From assembly GCF_025362455.1 (NCBI RefSeq), contig NZ_JANYGJ010000207.1:1-20446 (forward strand): a stretch of DNA of 20,446 nt. Reading direction: 5' to 3'. Positions 9,900-17,681 of this stretch are shown here, in pieces (position 1 is the stretch's first letter; each line of letters begins with the position of its first letter). Source of the DNA: Deinococcus sp. Its GTDB lineage: Bacteria > Deinococcota > Deinococci > Deinococcales > Deinococcaceae. A program made the translations under genes and the position numbers. Under the pieces are notes generated by a model. That model worked only from the letters and a program-made list of their open reading frames with translations. It made no database searches and had not been told where the DNA came from.

Positions 9900-10398
9900 T
9901 TACCGGCGCGGGTAGAGACCGAGCTGGGTTCGCAGTGAAGCAGACAGACTCTGCAACTGCTCCCCGGTCACGCCGAAATCGAGCCAGATCTGACCCGGCT
10001 CGCCGTCCAGCCGGGCTTGACCGGGTACTCCTGCCAAGGGCGGCAGAACTTCATGCGAGAGGTACACCCGGAACGTCGCCGGAGCGCCGCCCGGATGACC
10101 GTTATGAACCTCAACCTCCAGATTCGGTTCAGTGAAGGAGATGTGTGTAGAAAGGCGCTGGGTCTACCATCCTGAAACTACAGCGATATTGGCGGCAACC
10201 TCACTCAACTACTCGGCTGTGCGCTCCAAGTCTACCGTTTCGAGTGCCGGGTCAGTTCGTTACAAACTGTCTTGAGCCGACGGTCAACCTGAGCCGAACA
10301 TTGAGCCAGTTTGCGTCCAAGTCGTGCTCGGTCAACTCAGGAAGCTGATAGCCGGTGGCTTCCAGTTCGAGTGAGAGCTGATCCTCGCTCAGTTTCGT
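9900..10398 (-). pseudogene. Decayed WapI-family-like immunity protein gene
   Basis: No intact frame exists, but joining two frames gives a coherent protein of about 165 aa. Frame one (10398 to about 10255) reads TKLSEDQLSLELEATGYQLP then DANWLNVRLRLTVGSRQFVTN and hits TGA at 10254. One extra base near 10252-10256 then shifts into a frame reading DPALETVDLERTAE, a TAG (10211-10209), LSEVAANIAVVSGW, a second TAG (10166-10164), HISFTEPNLEVEV, TFRVYLSHEVLPPL, SLRTQLGLYPRR and the final TAA (9902-9900). The DANWLNV, FTEPNLE, YLSHE and closing LR-x-L-x-x-YPRR elements are what I remember of WapI-type contact-toxin immunity proteins. The expected start is ACG at 10398, ten bases after GGAGG, so the start also seems lost. 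It overlaps the end of the upstream membrane protein gene by ten bases. No toxin gene is nearby. Confidence 0.75.
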
Positions 10399-11201
10399 GA
10401 GCTAACCCCCTCCAACTCGTCCCAGAACCCTTTCTCCCACGGCCAGGCGCGGCCTCCGGTCAGGCGGCGGGTGGCCCTCAACGTCAGCCAGGCGGCGGCG
10501 CCGTAGAACAGCAGATCGAGGATGATGGCCAGCGGGAACAGCAAGGCGTGGGCGTAGGCCACCTGGGCGTTGAACCCGACCACCCCGAAGGGCAGCGTGA
10601 CCAGCCGGACCGTCACGAAATAACTCGCCAGGCCGAGCACCACCGCCTTCATCGCCACCAGGCCCGTCGCCCAGCTCAGGGCACGGCGCACCGGGGGCAG
10701 GGCCAGCGCCCGCGAGAGCTGACGCGCCCGCGCCGGAGTATCGGGCGAGACGATGCCGTAGAACAGGAACTCGAACAGGGGGCGGCGAAGCAGCAGCGAC
10801 ACCAGGCAGGCCAGCACCAGCAGCAATGAGTGCGAGGCGTCCTTGAGCGCGAAATACACACCGTCGAGCCGCAGGAAGCTGACCACCGCGCCGCTGAGGG
10901 CACCGGCCAGCAAAAAAATGCCGAAGGGGTTGAGCATCCGCCGCCGGAGGGTATCCAGCACGATGTAGAGCGTGGGCAGCAGCCCGGCCAGCACGTAGAC
11001 GCCGTAATTGCCGAGCGTCTGCGACAGGTCCGGCAGGTGAAACAGGTGCGGACTCAGCAGCGCATACGGCAGCACGAAGGTAAACGCCACGTCCAGACCG
11101 AGGTGGACCAGGCGGCGCCAGGCCAGGCGGTGAGCGCGAGGTCTGGACCCTGGCTGAACAGGTTCTGGCGCTGCTTCTGAACTCTGCACCGGCTTCGTCA
11201 C
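10389..11201 (-). CDS. Multispanning membrane protein, VC0807-like, 270 aa
   Basis: The first 30 residues are hydrophilic and Pro/Arg-rich. About six or seven hydrophobic helices follow (e.g. LGLDVAFTFVLPYALLSP, YGVYVLAGLLPTLYIVLDTL, FGIFLLAGALSGAVVSFL, SLLLVLACLVSLLLRRPLFE, LVAMKAVVLGLASYFVTV, ALLFPLAIILDLLFYGAAAW). The pattern with LRRRMLNPFGIF and KDASHSLLLVLACLVSLLLR resembles VC0807-family integral membrane proteins, whose function I do not know. The start is a GTG at 11201 with only a weak GGGA before it. Its stop overlaps the beginning of the decayed immunity gene by ten bases, implying the two were once cotranscribed. Confidence 0.75.
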   Translation of the reverse strand: MTKPVQSSEAAPEPVQPGSRPRAHRLAWRRLVHLGLDVAFTFVLPYALLSPHLFHLPDLSQTLGNYGVYVLAGLLPTLYIVLDTLRRRMLNPFGIFLLAGALSGAVVSFLRLDGVYFALKDASHSLLLVLACLVSLLLRRPLFEFLFYGIVSPDTPARARQLSRALALPPVRRALSWATGLVAMKAVVLGLASYFVTVRLVTLPFGVVGFNAQVAYAHALLFPLAIILDLLFYGAAAWLTLRATRRLTGGRAWPWEKGFWDELEGVSSRN

Positions 11202-11204
11202 GGT

Positions 11205-11264
11205 CCCAGTCTAGTGGCCCCAGTGTCTAGTAGACCCAGTGTCTAGTGGCCCCAGTCTAGCGGC
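11205..11264. repeat. Imperfect 14-16 bp tandem repeat with CTAG cores
   Basis: Four imperfect units, CCCAGTCTAGTGGC and variants with GTCTAG, follow one another (11205-11264). They lie between the divergent membrane protein gene and glyA, directly upstream of the GTG start at 11201. CTAG is usually rare in bacterial DNA, so four or more copies in 60 bases is notable. Confidence 0.8.
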
Positions 11265-11355
11265 CCGGCCCGGACTCATTCAGGCGGTCTAGACGGGCAG
11301 CCTTTCCCAACCAGTCAGGTCCGATTTGGCCCTGGGTCAGCTCAGGAGGGTGTGT

Positions 11356-11361
11356 TACGCT
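11356..11361 (+). promoter_or_regulatory. -10 box of glyA (leaderless) with an upstream AGGAGG
   Basis: TACGCT ends six bases before the ATG at 11368. An AGGAGG at 11344-11349 is 18 bases from the ATG, too far for normal use, so initiation from a leaderless mRNA seems more likely. An in-frame GTG at 11350 directly follows AGGAGG and is too close to it. Confidence 0.45.
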
Positions 11362-11367
11362 TCGTAT

Positions 11368-12612
11368 ATGACTGATACCCTCACCCGACCTGCCACCGGC
11401 CAGCGCGACCCAGTTCGTGACACTGCGGTCTTCGACCTGATCTCACAGGAAGCCGAGCGCCAGCGCACCGGCCTGGAGCTGATCGCCTCGGAGAACTTCA
11501 CCAGCGCGGCGGTGCGGGAAGCGGTGGGCAGTATCGTCACCAACAAGTACGCCGAGGGCTACCCCGGTAAACGCTGGTACGGCGGCTGCGAGGTCGTGGA
11601 CCAGATCGAGACGCTGGCCATCGAGCGGGCCAAGGCACTCTTCGGCGCCGAGTGGGCCAACGTCCAGCCGCATTCGGGCAGCAGCGCCAACATTGCCGTG
11701 TACGGCGCCCTACTGAAGCCCGGCGACACCGTACTGGGCATGGACCTCTCGCACGGCGGGCACCTGACGCACGGCTCGCCGGTCAACTTTTCGGGCATGA
11801 ACTATAAGATCGTGGGCTACAAGGTTGACCAGGGGACCGAGCTGATCGACATGGGCGCCGTGCGTGCCCTGGCGCACGAGCACCGGCCCCAGATGATCAT
11901 CGCCGGAGCCAGCGCCTACAGCCGCGTCATCGACTTCGCGGCCTTCCGGGCCATCGCCGACGAGGTGGGGGCCATCCTGTTCGCCGACATCGCGCACATC
12001 GCCGGACTGGTCGCCGCCGGGGTGCATCCCAGCCCGCTGCCGCACGCGCACGTGGTCGCCACCACCACCCACAAAACCCTGCGCGGGCCAAGGAGTGGGT
12101 TGCTGCTCTCCAGTGACCTCGACATCGCCGCCCGGCTGGACCGCTCGATCTTCCCCGGTCACCAGGGCGGGCCGCTGGAGCACGTCATCGCGGGCAAGGC
12201 GGTGGCCTTCGGTGAGGCGTTGACACCGGAGTTCAGGGCCTACTCGGCCCAGGTCGTCAGGAACGCGCAGGCGATGGCCACCGAGTTCCAGAGACTGGGC
12301 TACCGGGTCGTCTCCGGCGGCACCGACAACCACCTGTTCGTCCTCGACCTGCGCCCGCACGGCCTGAACGGCACCAAGGCGACCAAGGCGCTCGACGCCA
12401 ACCACATCACCATCTCCAAATCCACCCTGCCCTTTGATACCGAAAAGCTGATCCACGGCGGCGGCATCCGCATCGGCACGCCCGCCGTGACCACACGCGG
12501 CATGACCGAGGCGCACATGCCCACCATCGCGGGCCTGATCGACCGGGCGCTGAAGGGTGAGGACGTGAAGGCCGAGGTGCATGCCTTCGCCAGCGGGTTC
12601 GATCTGCCGTAA
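11368..12612 (+). CDS. glyA: Serine hydroxymethyltransferase, 414 aa
   Basis: This PLP enzyme interconverts serine and glycine while charging tetrahydrofolate with a one-carbon unit. Family hallmarks are ELIASENFTS (37-46), NKYAEGYPGKRWYGGCE (59-75), GMDLSHGGHLTHGSP (124-138), the HIAGLVAAGVHPSP region and the PLP-binding lysine in VVATTTHKTLRGPRSG (Lys236). Length matches the usual 410-420. I chose the ATG at 11368 because the protein start fits the family and a -10 box sits just before it. The gene is monocistronic and ends at a strong terminator. Confidence 0.98.
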   Translation: MTDTLTRPATGQRDPVRDTAVFDLISQEAERQRTGLELIASENFTSAAVREAVGSIVTNKYAEGYPGKRWYGGCEVVDQIETLAIERAKALFGAEWANVQPHSGSSANIAVYGALLKPGDTVLGMDLSHGGHLTHGSPVNFSGMNYKIVGYKVDQGTELIDMGAVRALAHEHRPQMIIAGASAYSRVIDFAAFRAIADEVGAILFADIAHIAGLVAAGVHPSPLPHAHVVATTTHKTLRGPRSGLLLSSDLDIAARLDRSIFPGHQGGPLEHVIAGKAVAFGEALTPEFRAYSAQVVRNAQAMATEFQRLGYRVVSGGTDNHLFVLDLRPHGLNGTKATKALDANHITISKSTLPFDTEKLIHGGGIRIGTPAVTTRGMTEAHMPTIAGLIDRALKGEDVKAEVHAFASGFDLP

Positions 12613-12623
12613 GCGAAGTGGAG

Positions 12624-12661
12624 CAAAGAAGGCGACCCTGGAGAGTGGGTCGCCTTCTTTG
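12624..12661. terminator. Strong intrinsic terminator after glyA
   Basis: A perfect 15-base-pair stem (12624-12638 with 12647-12661; core GAAGGCGACCC/GGGTCGCCTTC) encloses an 8-base loop. The 3' arm ends in CTTCTTTG. The mirrored AAAG/CTTT ends let it work in both directions, and it lies between convergent genes (glyA and the small membrane protein ending at 12679). Confidence 0.92.
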
Positions 12662-12678
12662 TTCGGGTTGGACGATTA

Positions 12679-12972
12679 TCAGTAGCGTTCGGTCCAGGCT
12701 GGAGTGACGATGAAGTGGTAAATGCGGCGCACCAACTTGACGATAAATTGGTCAGGCGATCTGAGAAACGGCAACACCAGAAAAAGACCAGCGCAAAAGA
12801 GTACCGAGAAGGCCGTCAAAAAGGTGAATGGTTTGGAGAAGTCCAGAATCCAGAGCCAGCCTGAGCCTTTGGCATGATCGAAGGCGGAGAATGTGCAGGA
12901 AACCAGTATAATAGCAGCAACGAGAGGCATATTCGGCTTCATGCTGACATAGCGCCCCCGAAGCCACTTCAC
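12679..12972 (-). CDS. Small membrane protein, 97 aa
   Basis: Two hydrophobic helices are visible at about residues 15-32 (MPLVAAIILVSCTFSAF) and 45-68 (PFTFLTAFSVLFCAGLFLVL), followed by a basic amphipathic stretch (QFIVKLVRRIYHF) and a polar end. No family is recognised. The start used here is a GTG at 12972 that overlaps the stop of the preceding gene as GTGA; an ATG at 12942 would give 87 aa. Codon use is more AT-rich than in neighbouring genes. It forms a pair with the preceding small membrane protein. Confidence 0.6.
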   Translation of the reverse strand: MKWLRGRYVSMKPNMPLVAAIILVSCTFSAFDHAKGSGWLWILDFSKPFTFLTAFSVLFCAGLFLVLPFLRSPDQFIVKLVRRIYHFIVTPAWTERY

Positions 12973-13202
12973 AGCCAGCGGTCCACGGCAGGCGAGAGTT
13001 TGCCACCGTTGAGACGTTTAATCAGCGACCGGACCAGATAAAGCGCAAGCTCTACCGCAATGGCTACGACGATGTACCAGCCGATGAAGGCCCAAAATTC
13101 CAGTTTATTTGCGCCTCCGATGAGAAAGACGACGATCACCGTTGTCAGAACAATCGGAATGGTTGATTTGGCAAACCATATTGAGATCCATTTTTTCAGC
13201 AT
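12969..13202 (-). CDS. Small membrane protein, 77 aa
   Basis: A basic N-terminus (MLKKWISIWFAK) is followed by two hydrophobic segments (IPIVLTTVIVVFLIGG and FWAFIGWYIVVAIAVELALYL) and a basic, polar C-terminus. No family is recognised. The ATG at 13202 lies 14 bases after the stop of the pseudokinase gene, with GGGGA ten bases upstream and GGAG only two. Its stop overlaps the next start. The sequence is visibly AT-richer than its surroundings. Position suggests work in the membrane with the pseudokinase, but this is inference. Confidence 0.65.
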   Translation of the reverse strand: MLKKWISIWFAKSTIPIVLTTVIVVFLIGGANKLEFWAFIGWYIVVAIAVELALYLVRSLIKRLNGGKLSPAVDRWL

Positions 13203-13216
13203 TACTCCAGAATCCC

Positions 13217-15028
13217 CTACTTCAGCGTGATCTTCAGCGGCTCCGGCGTCGGCACCGTCAGCTCGACCTGCTGCGCGGCGTAACCGTCGGCAGCGACGCT
13301 GAGGGTGTAAACGCCGGGCGTGTCGAGCTTCACGGCGCCGGGCGCCTGCCCCACCAATGCTCCGGCCTGGAGTTGGCTACCGGCTGGAGCGCTGACCAGA
13401 TTGATGTTGACCGGGGCGCTCAGGGCCTCGCCGCTACTGCCGACGAGTTGCGAGGTGACCGTGCAGCAGCCAGGAACCGTAACCGCTAGCGCAGGCCGGT
13501 TGACCAGTCGCCCGATCAGCAACGTGACCAGCAACACCACCGCCGCGCCGATCAGCCAGAGCGGGTTGACCGCCCGCCGCGCCCCCGACTGGCCGAATAA
13601 CGACTGGCCGAATAACGACTGGGCAGACGAATCCGCCGCGCCGCCCTGCCCCTCCTTGACCGCCTTCCACGAGCCGTCCTGGCTCCAGCCGATCTTGACC
13701 GGTTTGAGCTGACGGGGCGAGAGCCTGCGCGGCGCCGTGTTGCGGCCCAGCGGCGAGGCAGCCGAATCAGGCGTGGTCGGGTGAGCGGTGGGCGGGTCAG
13801 CGAGAAGCGCAGACGCGGCCACCGGCTCGGCTTCGGATACTTTCGTATCGGTCGGTGGCGCGTCGGTCAGAGGCAGGGCAGCAGCGAAGACGGGTGGCGA
13901 TTCAGGCCTCCGGGCAGCGGGCTTGAGGAGTGAAACCGCCGCCACCTCCGGCAAGACCGCTTCCGGCGGCAACGCAGACGCTTCCGGCGGCAACGCAGAC
14001 GCCTCCGGCAGCAACGCAGACGCTTCCGGCGCCGCGTTCGCCGAGGCTGCCTCGTTGGGCTGCACCTCGTCCCAATCGAGAAGTGGAGCGCTGCCGCCTC
14101 TGGCCGTCTCGGCGGCGGGCGCGTCTGAAGAGGCGGGCGCCACGGCCAGCACATCCAGGTTGACCGCCTGCACTGGTTTGGTCGGCGCTGGTTTGGTCGG
14201 CAGCGGTCCGGTCTGCCCTGAATCGTTGTGCGGCGTCGGTGCCGAACCGCCCTGATCCGAACCGCCCTGACCCGGAATGCTCAGGTCCGGGCTGACTGAA
14301 GGCGCACCTGCCACCTCATGCTCATGCGCGTCCGGGTCAGCGACCAAGGGCAGGGGCGTGGGAGGCGCAGGCACCGCCACCTCGGCGGCGCGGGGGTGCA
14401 GGGGCGCCTCCACGATCAGCGGCGTGCGCTCCGGCGGCAGCGGCGGCCCGGCGTTGAAACGGGCCAGGGCGTCGCGGGCGCTGGGCCGCTGGGCCGGGTA
14501 AGGGCTGAGCAGGTCGCTCAGGCCCGCCGGGAGCGGTCCCATCCGCAGCAAGGTCACGCCCAGGGCGTAGAGGTCGGCGGCGGAGCTGACGCCGCCTTCC
14601 GGCGCGGCCAGGGCACCCTGCGCCTCGCCCCAGGGGAGCCCGGCGCCGCCCAGTCTCACGTCGCCGTTCCACTCCCACAGTTGCGAGGGGCCGACGCCGC
14701 CGTGAATCAGTCCGGCCTCGTGCAGCGCGTTGAGCGCCCGCAGGCCACCCAGCGCGGTTTGCAGCGGGTCGCGGGCCTGGGCGGCGTGCGGCGGCAGTTC
14801 GCAGGACACGTACGCCTGACCGTGCTGCACACCGGCCTCGGCGTAGGGCAGCAGCGAGGGCGTGTCGGGCAGGTCGGGCAAGGCCACCGCCTGGGGCAGC
14901 AGGTACACCAGCGCGGGCATCCCGGTCAGGCGGTCCAGGGCGTGCAGCGTGACCACAGGCCGGGCAGCGCCGTGTTTGGATGGCGTGTCCAGCGCTCTGG
15001 CGGCCACGAACGGCCCGACGGTCTTCAT
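13217..15028 (-). CDS. Membrane-anchored pseudokinase with PEGA-like domain, 603 aa
   Basis: Residues about 20-190 follow the fold of a bacterial Ser/Thr kinase: LNALHEAGLIHGGVGPSQLW stands where the catalytic loop H-R-D-x-K-P-x-N should be, then APE (142-144), SSAADLYALGVTLLRM (helix F) and AQRPSARDAL. The catalytic Asp is missing (HGGVGPS at 109-115), DFG is replaced by GGAG, and no Gly-rich loop or VAIK lysine is seen, so phosphotransfer is unlikely. Residues about 200-485 are a Pro/Ala-rich linker with repeats. One membrane helix (PLWLIGAAVVLLVTLLIGRL, about 489-508) precedes an extracytoplasmic domain resembling PEGA/carboxypeptidase-regulatory folds (TPGVYTLSVAADGYAAQQVE). The ATG at 15028 lies 7 bases after TATACT. 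Two small membrane proteins follow in the same unit. Confidence 0.85.
   Translation of the reverse strand: MKTVGPFVAARALDTPSKHGAARPVVTLHALDRLTGMPALVYLLPQAVALPDLPDTPSLLPYAEAGVQHGQAYVSCELPPHAAQARDPLQTALGGLRALNALHEAGLIHGGVGPSQLWEWNGDVRLGGAGLPWGEAQGALAAPEGGVSSAADLYALGVTLLRMGPLPAGLSDLLSPYPAQRPSARDALARFNAGPPLPPERTPLIVEAPLHPRAAEVAVPAPPTPLPLVADPDAHEHEVAGAPSVSPDLSIPGQGGSDQGGSAPTPHNDSGQTGPLPTKPAPTKPVQAVNLDVLAVAPASSDAPAAETARGGSAPLLDWDEVQPNEAASANAAPEASALLPEASALPPEASALPPEAVLPEVAAVSLLKPAARRPESPPVFAAALPLTDAPPTDTKVSEAEPVAASALLADPPTAHPTTPDSAASPLGRNTAPRRLSPRQLKPVKIGWSQDGSWKAVKEGQGGAADSSAQSLFGQSLFGQSGARRAVNPLWLIGAAVVLLVTLLIGRLVNRPALAVTVPGCCTVTSQLVGSSGEALSAPVNINLVSAPAGSQLQAGALVGQAPGAVKLDTPGVYTLSVAADGYAAQQVELTVPTPEPLKITLK
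13587..13620 (-). repeat. 15-bp tandem repeat coding SLFGQ
   Basis: Two exact 15-base units (13587-13601, 13602-13616), unit GACTGGCCGAATAAC, plus four bases of a third encode SLFGQ-SLFGQ just before the membrane helix of the pseudokinase. The reading frame is kept. Confidence 0.9.
13959..14030 (-). repeat. 21-bp tandem repeat coding EASALPP
   Basis: Three 21-base units (13959-13979, 13980-14000, 14001-14021) and part of a fourth encode repeats of EASALPP/EASALLP in the linker of the pseudokinase. The first two units are identical and the third has two substitutions. Unit length is a multiple of three, so copy-number change would lengthen or shorten the linker without breaking the frame. Confidence 0.9.
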
Positions 15029-15035
15029 GAACGCA

Positions 15036-15041
15036 AGTATA
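15036..15041 (-). promoter_or_regulatory. -10 box of the pseudokinase operon (leaderless)
   Basis: On the minus strand TATACT ends 7 bases before the ATG at 15028, with TTGACC directly upstream of it rather than at -35 distance. No ribosome site is present. This is the best -10 match in the window. Confidence 0.6.
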
Positions 15042-15156
15042 GGTCAAAGCCGCCGTTGGAATGCCGGGCAGCCCGTCATGCGGCGGGGCAGACCAGCCTG
15101 GCGCCCACACCGTCCAGACCTGACACCCGCCCGCGCCCAGGCGAGCCCCACACCGC

Positions 15157-15303
15157 TTAGAGCAGTACTCCGCATTACGCCACGGGGAAAACAGCCTCCC
15201 CGCGCCTCCACTCTGCGCCTTGCTCAGTTAAAACTACTCGCTCCGCTCGGTCATAAAAAGGGTCTTTTTGTGACATCTGCTCTAATTATGACATCTGCTC
15301 TAA
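15157..15303. mobile_element. MITE-like element with TTAGAGCAG ends
   Basis: TTAGAGCAG (15157-15165) is matched by its inverse CTGCTCTAA at 15277-15285 and again at 15295-15303, because the right end is duplicated: TGACATCTGCTCTAAT occurs at 15271-15286 and 15289-15304. The roughly 130-base body has no coding capacity and contains small hairpins (GGGG/CCCC at 15184-15201; AAAAAG/CTTTTT at 15255-15269). Ends of the form TA-GAGCAG...CTGCTC-TA fit insertion at a TA dinucleotide, as with Tc1/IS630-type MITEs. No transposase is present, so mobility would need one supplied from elsewhere. Confidence 0.5.
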
Positions 15304-15354
15304 TGTGACGCCTCGCCTTGCCGAGCACGCCCGGATGAGATACAAGTGCAGGGT

Positions 15355-16401
<1,047 letters not shown>

Positions 16402-16403
16402 AG

Positions 16404-16448
16404 ATGACCGCCACCCAAATGACCGCCACCCAAATGACCGCCACACAG
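16404..16448 (+). repeat. 15-bp tandem repeat over the sufR-like start codon
   Basis: ATGACCGCCACCCAA occurs at 16404-16418 and 16419-16433, and with two changes at 16434-16448. Each unit begins with an in-frame ATG, giving three possible starts in a row. Confidence 0.95.
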
Positions 16449-17141
16449 TTGCCGAGCGAACGTTCAGCCAGTGCGGCCCCGACTGGCGCAAACGCCGCCA
16501 ATCCAGCCCCGACCACCTCAGCGCCCACCTCCGAGCGCACCAAGAGCAGGCTGCTGGAGGCGGTCAAGACCTGCGGCGCCGCCACCGCGCAGGCCCTGGC
16601 CGACCGGCTGAGCCTGACCGTACCCGCCATCCGGCGCCACCTGCAAGACCTGCTCGACGCCGGGCAACTGGCGGTGCGCACCGAGAAACCCGGCGGGCGC
16701 GGGCGGCCCCAGCACGTCTATGCGCTGACCGAGGCGGGCGAGGCGACCTTTCCGCAATTCTACGCCGCGTTGTGTGTGGACGTGCTGACCCAGGTGCAGA
16801 CGCTGTTCGGCGAGGGCGCCGTGATGCAGGTGATGGACGCCCAGCGCGGCGCCATGCAGGCCAAGCTCGCGCCACTGATCGGCGAGGGCGGCGATCTGGC
16901 CGAGCGCCTGCAACGGCTAGCCGAGGTGCTGCGCGAGCAGGGGTACGCGGCCCGGCTTCACCAAGAGGGCGGCCAGTGGTTTCTAACCCAGCACAACTGT
17001 CCGGCGCCCGCCGTGGCCCGCGCCTTTCCGGAGCTGTGCCACAGCGAACTGAGCCTGTACAGCGAGCTGCTGAGCGTGCCGGTGGTGCGAGAGGCCAAGA
17101 TTTCCTGCGGCGCGTCGGAATGCCGCTACAAGGTCGGCTGA
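16404..17141 (+). CDS. sufR: SufR-like winged-helix regulator with four C-terminal Cys, 245 aa
   Basis: A winged helix at about residues 45-110 (TKSRLLEAVKTCGAATAQAL, LTVPAIRRHLQDLLDAGQL, a basic wing GGRGRPQHVYALTEAG) precedes an effector region. The C-terminal domain carries Cys199, Cys212, Cys235 and Cys240 in HNCPAPAVARAFPELC...ISCGASECRYKV, the kind of cysteine set that holds a [4Fe-4S] cluster in SufR, the repressor of suf genes. Cluster loss would change DNA binding. The gene starts two bases after apbC and overlaps the next gene by one base. The first 15 residues are MTATQ three times, each from a 15-base repeat with its own ATG, so the true start (16404, 16419 or 16434) is uncertain. 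Confidence 0.85.
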   Translation: MTATQMTATQMTATQLPSERSASAAPTGANAANPAPTTSAPTSERTKSRLLEAVKTCGAATAQALADRLSLTVPAIRRHLQDLLDAGQLAVRTEKPGGRGRPQHVYALTEAGEATFPQFYAALCVDVLTQVQTLFGEGAVMQVMDAQRGAMQAKLAPLIGEGGDLAERLQRLAEVLREQGYAARLHQEGGQWFLTQHNCPAPAVARAFPELCHSELSLYSELLSVPVVREAKISCGASECRYKVG

Positions 17142-17677
17142 TGGGTACGGGGGGTAAGGGGCTCTACAGCGTGGTGGCCTGGCCCACCGCCGAACTCGCC
17201 GAGTGGCTGCTGGAGGTCCAGGGCCGCCTGGGACTGTGCGGCTTTGGGGAGCCTCACCTGAATCTGCGGGTGCCCTTCGAGTACGCGGGCGACCCCCAGA
17301 CGCTGATTCAGGAGGTGCGGCGTTGCCTGGACGGCGCGGCGCCCTTTGAAGTGGAGTTTTTGCGCTGGCGCAAGTTTCCGCACATCATCTTTCTGGAATA
17401 CGCGCTGAGCGGGCCGCTGCAACGGCTGCACGAACGGTTGCTGAGCATCCCCGGTGCGCCAGGCAGCCCGTATGACGGCGAGACCTTCATCCCGCACCTG
17501 TCGCTGGCCATCGGCGTCTGCGCCTGGGCCGAGAATGACGTCTGGGAGACCTTGCAGACCCTGAACCCGCCCCAGAGCCGCTTCGCCGTCAGCGCCACCT
17601 CACTGACCCGCGAGAGCGGCGGCGAGCTGCGAGAGGTGCATACCTTCCCGCTGGGCGAGGTGCTGGTGGGCGTCTGA
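17141..17677 (+). CDS. 2H phosphoesterase / 2'-5' RNA ligase-like protein, 178 aa
   Basis: The 2H superfamily acts on 2',3'-cyclic or 2'-5' phosphodiester ends of RNA through two H-x-S/T-x motifs. Here the second motif is intact (IPHLSLAIG, 119-121) but the first reads PHLNL (39-41), with Asn in place of Ser/Thr. Length is typical (about 170-190). The ATG at 17141 overlaps the stop of the SufR-like gene as TGATG, so translation is probably coupled. The C-terminus ends four bases from the convergent NmrA-like gene without a visible terminator. Activity is uncertain because of the altered motif. The link to Fe-S metabolism is only by operon. Confidence 0.85.
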   Translation: MGTGGKGLYSVVAWPTAELAEWLLEVQGRLGLCGFGEPHLNLRVPFEYAGDPQTLIQEVRRCLDGAAPFEVEFLRWRKFPHIIFLEYALSGPLQRLHERLLSIPGAPGSPYDGETFIPHLSLAIGVCAWAENDVWETLQTLNPPQSRFAVSATSLTRESGGELREVHTFPLGEVLVGV

Positions 17678-17681
17678 ACCC

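Noticed and set aside
13788..15160. Long frames on both strands within the pseudokinase region
   Set aside because: They arise from GC-rich linker repeats. The minus-strand 603-aa frame alone shows kinase-like motifs, a membrane helix and a promoter box.
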